From contig JAUWMS010000087.1 in NCBI GenBank assembly GCA_030613045.1, positions 1 through 8,144 on the forward strand: a stretch of 8,144 nucleotides of DNA, in the 5' to 3' direction. A program made the translations under genes and the position numbers. The notes below the pieces were generated by a model. It was not told the DNA's origin. It searched no databases and saw only the letters and a program-made list of their open reading frames with translations. Below are positions 1 to 5,888 of the stretch, piece by piece (the first letter of the stretch is position 1; the number at the start of each line of letters is the position of its first letter). The DNA is from Candidatus Latescibacterota bacterium. GTDB taxonomy: Bacteria; Latescibacterota; 4484-107.

Positions 1-350
1 CCCGCGTGCGGATGCGGATCCCCGTCCGCCAATTTTGCGCCCATCGGCACGAAGCCGCCGAGAACCGGCCCCTTGCGGACGATGAACGTTTTCCCAATCT
101 CGTACCGCGAAAGCGCCATCGCATGCTCGGCGCGGATATCCTCCAACTCATCGAAAAGCACCACGTCCGATCCGATCTCAAGATCAATACTGTGCGTGCC
201 GTCCCGGCGGATATTGCAGAAAAGTCCCGCCTTCTTCGGCCCTACCTGAAACGGAAATCCCAATCCATACCGCCACACCTCGTCGGGCGGGGTGTCCGGC
301 GGAATGGTCAAAGCCACACGGCCTTTGGTGATGCCGGTTATACCTTTCAT
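1..350 (-). CDS. BNR/sialidase-like protein, paralog B (partial, C-terminus beyond left edge)
   Basis: This is the amino-terminal 116 codons of a protein that runs off the left edge. The ATG at 348-350 follows a GGAGG (minus strand, 356-360) with a 5-nt spacer. The visible sequence aligns without gaps to the first 116 residues of the BNR-like protein at 1555-2799, at roughly 55-60% identity counted by eye. Both begin M-x-GITG-x-TKG and share WRYG, PFQV, GSD, LFD, LSR, EIG, GGFVP, GAKL and PHPHAG. By that homology it should be a beta-propeller protein of about 414 residues, but the part expected to carry the Asp-box is outside the window. No signal peptide is visible, so a cytoplasmic location is inferred. 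The two paralogs sit on either side of the PIG-L gene. Substrate unknown; the homology to its neighbour is certain, the sialidase label is tentative. Confidence 0.85.
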   Translation of the reverse strand, partial: MKGITGITKGRVALTIPPDTPPDEVWRYGLGFPFQVGPKKAGLFCNIRRDGTHSIDLEIGSDVVLFDELEDIRAEHAMALSRYEIGKTFIVRKGPVLGGFVPMGAKLADGDPHPHA

Positions 351-355
351 TTCAA

Positions 356-360
356 CCTCC
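356..360 (-). promoter_or_regulatory. Shine-Dalgarno site for BNR paralog B
   Basis: GGAGG on the minus strand, 5 nt before the ATG at 348-350. It supports this start for a gene whose end is not visible. Confidence 0.7.
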
Positions 361-382
361 CATAAAAGTTCAAGAGATGGGG

Positions 383-444
383 AAAGTGAGAAAGTGAGAA
401 AGTGAGATTGCACCGCCGAATTTCTCACTTTCTCACTCTCTCAC
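383..444. repeat. AAAGTGAG tandem repeats facing TTTCTCAC repeats: long near-perfect hairpin
   Basis: Three exact copies of the octamer AAAGTGAG (383-390, 391-398, 399-406) face two exact copies of TTTCTCAC (421-428, 429-436) and one variant, TCTCTCAC (437-444). The arms 386-407 and 423-444 pair at 21 of 22 positions, with one mismatch (392/438) and a 15-nt loop. The element fills most of the 115-bp gap between the PIG-L stop and the start of BNR paralog B. In RNA it would form a long, GC-poor stem with no clear U-tract directly after it. It is therefore not a classic intrinsic terminator; a dispersed repeat, an RNA-stability element or an attenuator is possible. The pairing is seen directly; the role is unknown. 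Confidence 0.85.
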
Positions 445-459
445 CGTCACACTTTCACA
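439..459. repeat. 21-nt direct repeat, copy 1 (leader of BNR paralog B)
   Basis: This stretch is identical over 21 nt to 2923-2943; its core is CTCACCGTCACACTTTCAC. It lies 89 nt upstream of the BNR paralog B start, in the gap after the PIG-L stop. It overlaps the outer end of the hairpin at 386-444. The other copy precedes the paralogous BNR gene. Confidence 0.85.
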
Positions 460-465
460 GGGAAT

Positions 466-1380
466 TCATTCGCTATACCTCTCTTTGGGAATCCGGTACT
501 CGGAAGTAAACACCATGTTCGGTGGAAGCGGCATCAGCCCCCCGACGATTTCACCGCGCCGACCCATCATAGCTTCGTGGGGCTCGTCAATGAGATCCAG
601 TTCGCTGTCGGTGATCGGCAAGGAGTAACGCACCATGGGAAAGAAACTCTGGAACTGCTCTGAGTACGCCACACGCGATCTGCCCCCGTGAGCGCCGTCT
701 TCGGTCTCCGCCCGCTTGCGGGAGTACGCGCCGCTGTAATACTGGCTGGAAACGTAGTCCACGGCCTGCACCTTCTTGTCAATGACATCGGTGATGTCCA
801 CATAGACGTTTGCGTGAGACGTTCCCGCGTATGCGAGGCTGTTGTGGCCCATGTATGCCATCGGATTCATGAAGTAGATCGCAGGCACGTAGTGACGGAC
901 CTGCTTGTCGCGGCCGACGCCCATCGCAAGCTGCCAGGCATAGAGCGTACACTGCCCGATGGTGGCGTGCATTTTCAGACCGCCGCCCTCGTAAGGCTGA
1001 TGCGTGATCAGAATGTCCGGCTTGACCTCGCGGATCGCTTCGGCGATGGCCTCGATCTTGTCCTGCGTTACGAGGATGTCATCGTCCTCGAACCCGAGAT
1101 CGCGCACATCCTCGAATCCGAGAATCCGACAGGCATTGCGGGTCTCTTCGAGCTTTTGCTGGGCGGCCTCTTTCACGCGCTCCTCGACATCGAGATCAGC
1201 CCCCGCAGTGCGCCGCTCTTCCTGCAGCCGATTGTGATGGGATCGCACCCCCGTCGTGGCGAGCACAACCGTCGCCCGGTCGCCGAGGGCCACGTGGTGC
1301 GCAAGCGTGCCGCCTGCCTGGTCAAAGCTATCCGATGGGTGGGTAGCTACGAGCATCAGATGAATCGAACGACTGGCCAT
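466..1380 (-). CDS. PIG-L (LmbE-like) deacetylase family protein with atypical catalytic motif
   Basis: A 304-residue protein of the PIG-L/LmbE family. Characterised members (MshB, GlcNAc-PI de-N-acetylase) are zinc-dependent and remove N-acetyl groups from amino sugars or related conjugates. The fold is visible: beta-strand IHLMLVATHP (6-15), the GG-x-LA motif after it (23-27), and PDILITHQPYEGGGLKMH (121-138). The usual first motif HPDD reads HPSD here (14-17). The likely metal ligands H14, D17 and H138 are present, but the Asp that acts as general base in MshB is a Ser. The C-terminal region from about 190 is hydrophilic and may set specificity. The ATG at 1378-1380 was chosen because AAGGAG lies 6 nt upstream and homology begins there; the frame stays open further up but looks non-coding. 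No signal peptide. It sits between two BNR paralogs, so a role in de-N-acylating the same glycan is inferred. Family assignment is firm, activity is not. Confidence 0.9.
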   Translation of the reverse strand: MASRSIHLMLVATHPSDSFDQAGGTLAHHVALGDRATVVLATTGVRSHHNRLQEERRTAGADLDVEERVKEAAQQKLEETRNACRILGFEDVRDLGFEDDDILVTQDKIEAIAEAIREVKPDILITHQPYEGGGLKMHATIGQCTLYAWQLAMGVGRDKQVRHYVPAIYFMNPMAYMGHNSLAYAGTSHANVYVDITDVIDKKVQAVDYVSSQYYSGAYSRKRAETEDGAHGGRSRVAYSEQFQSFFPMVRYSLPITDSELDLIDEPHEAMMGRRGEIVGGLMPLPPNMVFTSEYRIPKERYSE

Positions 1381-1417
1381 GGGGAACTCCTTTCTGTGAA
1401 TGGGATGGAATGCTCTG

Positions 1418-1476
1418 CCGTGCACTTCCTCCGTGCACGGTTCGGACGGTCCAGTGAGCGCTTTTCCCGAACCGTG
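1418..1476 (-). promoter_or_regulatory. Two mutually exclusive hairpins in the PIG-L leader
   Basis: The 174-bp gap before the PIG-L gene holds two overlapping inverted repeats. Stem 1 pairs CACGGTTCGG (1436-1445) with CCGAACCGTG (1467-1476): 10 bp with a 21-nt loop. Stem 2 pairs CCGTGCAC (1418-1425) with GTGCACGG (1433-1440): 8 bp with a 7-nt loop that reads GGAGGAA on the transcribed strand. Both use bases 1436-1440, so only one can form at a time; stem 1 is transcribed first. This resembles an attenuator or RNA switch, or a terminator/anti-terminator pair without a U-tract. The pairing is seen directly; regulation is inferred. Elsewhere in the gap (1477-1554) I see no convincing site. Confidence 0.4.
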
Positions 1477-1554
1477 AACGGAACAACGTGGAGTTCCCGG
1501 CCAAGGCGTGACACCCCACTTTCCGCACATAATTTATCAGGAACTGCCAGGCCC

Positions 1555-2799
1555 TTAAAAATTCCACGCCGGTATCGCCTCTCCCCGCGAAAAAACCTCT
1601 TCGACGTAATGCCCCGTCTGCGGAGCCATGGCCGCATCGCCCTCTATTTCCAGATTGTCCACGATCTGATAGATCAACACGTTGTGCCAGGCGCCATCCG
1701 CCAATTGCACAACCGCCGAACGCGGATGATCCACGCGCCACCACGAGCCGCTCGGCGCAAAACCAAACTCGGCCCGACAATCGCGGGCGATGAGAATCTT
1801 CTCGAAGTCCGTTCTGTTCTCGTTGAGCGGCCACAGACCAAGCACCTCACGGGTGCGGCAGTTAGAAGGCAGGTTGGCGGCAATATACGGCGTCCCGGCG
1901 GCGGCCCGGTTGATCGAAATGGGAGACCGGGCGCGGCAGTTCTTTCGGTAGATGATCTGCTCCCACGTTTGGCCGGTATCCGTGGAACGCCATACCGCCA
2001 TATCGAAATTGGCCTCATCGGCGCTGCGCGCGGAGAAAAGCAGGCTCCCGTCCACATCCCGGATCAGGCTCGGCTCGCCGCCACATACCCATTTCCCCTT
2101 GTCTCCCGCCCTGGTTACGGTCACCGGAACAAACGAAACCGGTTGCCAGCCATCCGCTCCAGCCTGCCAGCGAGAGACCCCGGAAACCACGCCCTCGCCG
2201 CTTTTTACCGCCATAGCAAGCAGCAAATCCTGCCCATCCGGGATGGCATTGGGGAGGCCTCCCCCTTCGATCTTCCAGCCCGGGAAAAGGGTCTCGTATT
2301 CCGCGCGTTCCTTCTTCAGCACCCGGAACGCCTTCCCATCATAGCCAAACTGAAAAAACTCCAGCCACCTCTCCTTTACCTCCCTGTAATCGTAGTGTCC
2401 GTCCCGGTCGAGGGCGTAACGCAACGCGTACGCAAACCCGAATCCCGTGCCCGCATGAGGATGCGGAGAACCGTCCACCAGCTTCGCGCCCAAAGGCACG
2501 AACCCGCCGACCACCGTCCCTTTGACCGTGACGGAGGACTCCCCGATCTCGTTCCGGGAAAGCGGGATCGCGTTGTCGGATCGGATGTTTGAAAGATCAT
2601 CGAAAAGAATGAGATCCGATCCGTTCACAAAGTCGACATTGCCTTTCCCCTCCACCCAAATACCGCAGAAAAAAGCGGCCTTGCGCGGCGCCACCTGAAA
2701 TGGTCCGCCCCCTCCATAGCGCCACAGCTCTCCCGACGGCGTGTTCGGCAACCTGGAAAGAGCGACGACTCCTTTGGTGAACCCGGTTATGCCTATCAT
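1555..2799 (-). CDS. BNR/Asp-box sialidase-like beta-propeller protein, paralog A
   Basis: A 414-residue protein. An Asp-box of the S-x-D-x-G-x-T-W type is present as STDTGQTW (272-279), directly after EPSLIRDVDGSLLFSARS (242-259), a blade sequence typical of BNR-repeat sialidase-like proteins. Only one clear Asp-box is seen, and I cannot assign the Arg triad or the Tyr/Glu pair of true sialidases, so exo-sialidase activity is not shown; it could be another propeller hydrolase or lyase. The N-terminal 117 residues, ending in PHPHAG (112-117), are shared with the partial paralog at 1-350. The ATG at 2797-2799 has GAGGAG 8 nt upstream, and the alignment with the paralog begins exactly there, so the 18-codon upstream extension is rejected. 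No signal peptide or membrane segment. It lies between the propeller hydrolase gene and the PIG-L gene on the same strand; a 181-bp leader suggests its own regulation. Confidence 0.85.
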   Translation of the reverse strand: MIGITGFTKGVVALSRLPNTPSGELWRYGGGGPFQVAPRKAAFFCGIWVEGKGNVDFVNGSDLILFDDLSNIRSDNAIPLSRNEIGESSVTVKGTVVGGFVPLGAKLVDGSPHPHAGTGFGFAYALRYALDRDGHYDYREVKERWLEFFQFGYDGKAFRVLKKERAEYETLFPGWKIEGGGLPNAIPDGQDLLLAMAVKSGEGVVSGVSRWQAGADGWQPVSFVPVTVTRAGDKGKWVCGGEPSLIRDVDGSLLFSARSADEANFDMAVWRSTDTGQTWEQIIYRKNCRARSPISINRAAAGTPYIAANLPSNCRTREVLGLWPLNENRTDFEKILIARDCRAEFGFAPSGSWWRVDHPRSAVVQLADGAWHNVLIYQIVDNLEIEGDAAMAPQTGHYVEEVFSRGEAIPAWNF

Positions 2800-2820
2800 T
2801 TCAAAATCTCCTCTTTTTGG

Positions 2821-2840
2821 GACACGGATCGCACGGATTA
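2821..2840. repeat. Paired ATCCGTG direct repeat upstream of BNR paralog A
   Basis: Two copies of CACGGAT (2823-2829 and 2832-2838) are separated by 2 nt; on the gene strand they read ATCCGTG-CG-ATCCGTG. The 9-bp period is close to one DNA turn, and the pair ends 23 nt before the BNR paralog A start. It could be a protein-binding site or a fragment of the dispersed CACGGAT-type intergenic repeats that I recall from some PVC-group genomes. Only the repeat itself is certain. Confidence 0.5.
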
Positions 2841-2899
2841 CCCCGGATTTCATGGGGTATTACCCAGTAATCTCTGGCTAGGATTTTGTAGTGCAGGTA

Positions 2900-2972
2900 A
2901 GTGGGAGACTAGGAAAGTGATATCTCACCGTCACACTTTCACACTTTCTCGCCTTCTCGCCTTCTTCCCACT
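2900..2972. repeat. Purine/pyrimidine inverted repeat region containing copy 2 of the 21-nt direct repeat
   Basis: Bases 2923-2943 are identical to 439-459. The copy sits inside nested inverted repeats: AGTGGGA (2900-2906) with TCCCACT (2966-2972), and GAAAGTG (2913-2919) with CACTTTC (2934-2940). A pyrimidine-rich run with TCTCGCCT-type units follows at 2946-2965. The layout mirrors 383-444 in degenerate form, and both precede a BNR paralog. The rest of the 2800-2980 gap holds the ATCCGTG pair and a weak 6-bp inverted repeat (2839-2844 with 2854-2859) without a U-tract. Confidence 0.7.
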
Positions 2973-2980
2973 CTCCTCTG

Positions 2981-4468
2981 CTACGCAAAGCGAAAAACCT
3001 CCATACGATTGACTTCGATCGTCCCCTGCTCGACGAAGAACCCGATGCCGTGGTGTGGCGCGCGGGAGAAACCAAAGCACTGCACGAGCTCATCGTTGAC
3101 ATAGAGTTCCACGAACTCCCCGCGTACCAAGACCCGCCAGTGCTGCGTTGCGCCGGGCATGATAGGCCGGAGCGTGTGGTTCTCGGGCATGAACACCGGC
3201 CCGCACGGGCCAAAACCGACGGTCCCGAACTCGTACAGGCCGCGGAGGTTGGCCAGGCAAGCAACGCCTTCGTACGGCTTGTTCTCGCCCTGTTCCGCGA
3301 CACCCAGCAAGAGCCCGCCGGCAGCATACTCACCGCCCTCGAGAGTCATCACGAGTTCGATGACGACGCCGGTTCCGAAACACGGCTCCAGCGGGAAGAA
3401 GCACAGGGAAGACCCCTCTGAGACTCCGCGCAGAGCGCCGCAAGCCAATGTCCACCGGCCCGAGGGGATGAGCTGCGGCGTGGGCGTAGTCGGGGCTTTC
3501 GCCGTGCGAAGATCGAAAATCCTGCTCCCTTTTAGCTTGTCATTGCCGGTCCAGTATCGGAGAACAAGCTTGCCGGGAGCAGCCTCCTTGAGGACCTTCA
3601 CGGTTCCCAGCGAGGCGTCCAGGAAGTTCGCCCGCGGCATCCAGTGATGGTTGTAGAGCACCTGCCCCTCGTATCTGAAAACGCGACCGAAGTAGGTGGG
3701 AATGTACGCCCAGTTAGGCGGAGCGTTTCGGCCCCCCAAGAGCATCGGGTCTCCCTCGACCCACCGATACGGTCCTCTGACGGAATCGGAAACCATCACG
3801 AACATACCGCCCGACTTCCCGGTGGTGTTGTACACGGGATCTCTTCGGGCGCCTCCCGCGCAGCCGACGAGGAGGTAGTGACGCGGGCCGAAGCTGACCT
3901 GGCATCCCACTTCGACCCAGCCGAAGCCGCAAGGCTCGGAGGCAGGCGGCTCGGCATTCCAGTGGATGCCATCCGCACTGGACACCAATCCGGCCACACC
4001 GTTCGCTCCCGGCGGCCCGTCTTTGGACGAAGCGGTAACCACGCCGAGAAAGCTCCCGTCCGGAAGCGGGATAGGCCAGATGGAATCCCAGCGGGAATTG
4101 GTGTCTCCGGTGCATTCGTACCACCGTGGGTCAGGGGCGCTCACAAACTCTCGGGGCAGCTTTCGCCAGGTCAGCAGATCATCGGACTCCGCGAAATAGA
4201 TGCGCTGCGACCGCCCTTCTCCCCGTGAGTAGTTGATGATCCACCGGTCCCCTGCGCGCCACACGGCCCCGGTTCCCATACCCGCGGTCCCGGGCTCCGT
4301 GGCCAGGATGGTTCCTCGATCCGTCCAATGGATCAAATCGGCGCTCGTGGCCAGGCCATAACCGTCCCACGCCTCGTGCCGGAGTTGGAGGTAGTAGAGG
4401 TAGAAGGTACCCTCGTGGTGCATAATGAAGGTATCCCAGAGCTTCGTTGAATCCGGCTTGAATATCAC
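2981..4468 (-). CDS. Clan GH-J/GH-F-like five-bladed propeller glycoside hydrolase with C-terminal beta-sandwich
   Basis: A 495-residue protein. The first 320 or so residues look like a GH32/GH43-type five-bladed propeller: WDTFIMHHEGTFYLYY (11-26), YGLATSADLIHWTDRG (37-52), a second S-x-D-x-x-x-W blade (95-101), RWDSIWPIP (126-134), SSADGIHW (163-170), WVEVGCQVSF (184-193) and the linker-side blade YEGQVLYNHHW (266-276). By analogy with this superfamily, D12 would be the nucleophile or base, D128 the transition-state stabiliser and E186 the acid; this is inferred from order and context. Residues about 335-495 form a GH32C/LamG-like beta-sandwich (WRVLVRGEFVELYVNDE, 444-460). The start is GTG at 4466-4468, with GGGAGG 5 nt upstream. 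No signal peptide. It follows the DUF6259-like gene by 18 bp, so the two are probably co-transcribed. The motifs differ from canonical invertases or arabinanases, so the substrate cannot be named. Confidence 0.8.
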   Translation of the reverse strand: MIFKPDSTKLWDTFIMHHEGTFYLYYLQLRHEAWDGYGLATSADLIHWTDRGTILATEPGTAGMGTGAVWRAGDRWIINYSRGEGRSQRIYFAESDDLLTWRKLPREFVSAPDPRWYECTGDTNSRWDSIWPIPLPDGSFLGVVTASSKDGPPGANGVAGLVSSADGIHWNAEPPASEPCGFGWVEVGCQVSFGPRHYLLVGCAGGARRDPVYNTTGKSGGMFVMVSDSVRGPYRWVEGDPMLLGGRNAPPNWAYIPTYFGRVFRYEGQVLYNHHWMPRANFLDASLGTVKVLKEAAPGKLVLRYWTGNDKLKGSRIFDLRTAKAPTTPTPQLIPSGRWTLACGALRGVSEGSSLCFFPLEPCFGTGVVIELVMTLEGGEYAAGGLLLGVAEQGENKPYEGVACLANLRGLYEFGTVGFGPCGPVFMPENHTLRPIMPGATQHWRVLVRGEFVELYVNDELVQCFGFSRAPHHGIGFFVEQGTIEVNRMEVFRFA

Positions 4469-4473
4469 TTCGT

Positions 4474-4479
4474 CCTCCC
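4474..4479 (-). promoter_or_regulatory. Shine-Dalgarno site for the GTG-started propeller hydrolase
   Basis: GGGAGG on the minus strand lies 5 nt before GTG 4466-4468, within the 18-bp gap after the upstream stop codon. It decides the non-ATG start. Confidence 0.75.
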
Positions 4480-4486
4480 TTTCTTG

Positions 4487-5752
4487 TCACGCTGAGTGCA
4501 GCACCGCTTTGCTCGCGGAATCGATACCCGCCCGGGCGTAATCCAGTCGTACGGACGGAATCCCGCCGAGAAGACGCGTGTTCTCCTGGTACCAGGCGAA
4601 CACCGTCTCCACCCCTTCCTCCACGATGAGCGGCATATTCGTGTACACGTAGCGGCACGGACGCGAGGCGGCGAGAAAGAGGTGCGGGATGAAACGGATG
4701 CGCCCCTCGAACATCATCCGCGCGATGGGTGAGAACTTGCCGATGTTCTGGGCCATCAGCCAGCAGGCTTGGATGAGCGGCACGTGGTCCACGATGTGCT
4801 CGCTCAGGACCTCCGCCCCGAGGAGCAGGTCCGGGAACTTCCCGTGTATGCGCTCGAGCAGCGCCCTCGTTGCCGCGACAAGGTCCCCCTTGGGACTATC
4901 GTACGCGTTGCCGCACTGATCCAGGAACACCGCCTCCAGCCCGAACTCTTCCACGGCGCGGTCGAAATACCCGTCGAACAGAGTGATCCACGCAGGGTCG
5001 TCTATCTGCATGTACTCGATTGGATTGCCTGGGCAGAGTCCCGTGTTGCCCACCCAGCGATGCCCCGTCCACGCCTTCTCCCATTCCGGCATGAGCCCGG
5101 AGGACTTGTCATAGCCCCAGAAGTTCATGTGGGGCAAAACGATGGCGCCCACCTCCTTGCTCTGCCCCACCAGCTCGGCGAAGCCTGCCCGTCCACCGAG
5201 GTTCTGAGCCGGTTCCCAGGCCGGCATCCTCGTGTCGTAGGCTCCTTGCCAGCCGGCGAGGTACAGGAGCGTCCCCTCGGCCAGACCCGTACGCTCGAGT
5301 TCGGCAAGGAGGTCGCACGCATCACGGAACGTGTGCGCAACGCGCCCATCCACGAGGCAGAGGTCCAGGTACACAGCTCTCCGGATGCGATCGAGGGCGC
5401 CCCTGCCAGGGAAAGGCGGCATGCGGTGCTCCTCCCGATAGTGCGTCACCGCGCCGTCGAGGGTGCTCTCCGGAGGATAGCGACGAATACTCGCGTCGGG
5501 AGGAAACACAATCTTCCAGGAACTCCCCTCCGCCAGGATGTCGGGCTTAGTGTGGCCTATCCGAGGATTCCACGGATCCCACGTGATGCCGGTGAAGACC
5601 GAACCCTCTTCTACAACGATGAGCGGTCCGGGTACCTCATAAAGCGTTCTTGCGTAGTCCGCTGCGTCGGCGGTAACGCGTACCCCGGAATACGTGGGCG
5701 AGTGGATGGCGCAGCTCATCGGAAAGTGCAGCACCTCATGCTCTTCGTTCAT
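4487..5752 (-). CDS. TIM-barrel glycoside hydrolase-like protein (DUF6259-like)
   Basis: A 421-residue protein resembling, from memory, the DUF6259 group of putative glycosidases with a (beta/alpha)8 barrel. The recognisable core is YLAGWQGAYDTRMP (164-177), LGGRAGFAELVGQSKEVG (185-202), LPHMNFWG (206-213), LCPGNP (239-244), GLEAVFLDQCGNAYDS (271-286) and LLLGAEVLSEH (309-319). The strand-end carboxylates D278 (VFLDQ) and E314 (GAE) are candidate catalytic residues; this is inference from barrel geometry. The N-terminal 130 residues are shorter than the large beta-domains often found ahead of such barrels. The ATG at 5750-5752 has GGAGG 5 nt upstream. No signal peptide is seen, so a cytoplasmic enzyme is likely. 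The propeller hydrolase gene follows after 18 bp. Substrate unknown. The glycosidase-type fold is fairly sure; the family name is moderate. Confidence 0.75.
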   Translation of the reverse strand: MNEEHEVLHFPMSCAIHSPTYSGVRVTADAADYARTLYEVPGPLIVVEEGSVFTGITWDPWNPRIGHTKPDILAEGSSWKIVFPPDASIRRYPPESTLDGAVTHYREEHRMPPFPGRGALDRIRRAVYLDLCLVDGRVAHTFRDACDLLAELERTGLAEGTLLYLAGWQGAYDTRMPAWEPAQNLGGRAGFAELVGQSKEVGAIVLPHMNFWGYDKSSGLMPEWEKAWTGHRWVGNTGLCPGNPIEYMQIDDPAWITLFDGYFDRAVEEFGLEAVFLDQCGNAYDSPKGDLVAATRALLERIHGKFPDLLLGAEVLSEHIVDHVPLIQACWLMAQNIGKFSPIARMMFEGRIRFIPHLFLAASRPCRYVYTNMPLIVEEGVETVFAWYQENTRLLGGIPSVRLDYARAGIDSASKAVLHSA

Positions 5753-5888
5753 GCGGTCCTCCGTTCAATGTTCCACGTTCGTCCTTTCTTCATCGTGTGC
5801 TTTTCTCTCCATACTTGACCATGCATTCATACCCTGTCTCAGGTCGAGTCACATCTTAGTAGACTTGAAGTCGTAGGCCGCTTGATCC
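5753..5888 (-). other. 136-bp intergenic leader of the DUF6259-like gene
   Basis: The gap contains the GGAGG (5758-5762) of the downstream gene and looks more AT-rich than the flanking genes. Next to it is a motif reading GAACGTGGAACATTGAAC on the gene strand (5763-5780), with two GAAC-type units. I see no convincing -35/-10 pair, operator or terminator. A promoter for the DUF6259-like/propeller pair would have to lie here if the pair is not transcribed from further upstream. Confidence 0.4.

Noticed and set aside
383..444. CRISPR array
   Set aside because: Repeats are 8 nt, contiguous, without spacers, and inverted; no cas genes are nearby.
1423..1425. Upstream GTG as an alternative start for the PIG-L protein
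   Set aside because: GGAGG is only 2 nt away and lies in a hairpin loop; the added residues do not fit the family, whereas the ATG at 1378-1380 has a well-spaced AAGGAG.
688..2592. Long plus-strand open frame of 634 codons antisense to the PIG-L and BNR genes
   Set aside because: It spans two well-supported minus-strand genes and the gap between them. Its product is rich in Arg and His with no recognisable domain, as expected for an antisense frame in GC-rich DNA.
2800..2853. 18-codon N-terminal extension of BNR paralog A
   Set aside because: It runs through the repeat-bearing leader, and similarity to the paralog begins exactly at the later ATG with a good ribosome binding site.
2839..2859. 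Intrinsic terminator after the propeller hydrolase gene (TACCCC / GGGGTA inverted repeat)
   Set aside because: The stem is only 6 bp with a 9-nt loop and no following U-tract, and it lies 120 bp past the stop.
3644..4228. Plus-strand open frame of 194 codons antisense to the propeller hydrolase
   Set aside because: Low-complexity, Arg-rich product within a gene with clear propeller motifs on the other strand.
4769..5818. Plus-strand open frame of 349 codons antisense to the DUF6259-like gene
   Set aside because: The opposite frame has clear family motifs and a strong ribosome binding site; this one has neither.
5780..5850. Tiny 21-codon frame in the gap before the DUF6259-like gene
   Set aside because: No convincing ribosome binding site, no recognisable sequence, and a length expected by chance.
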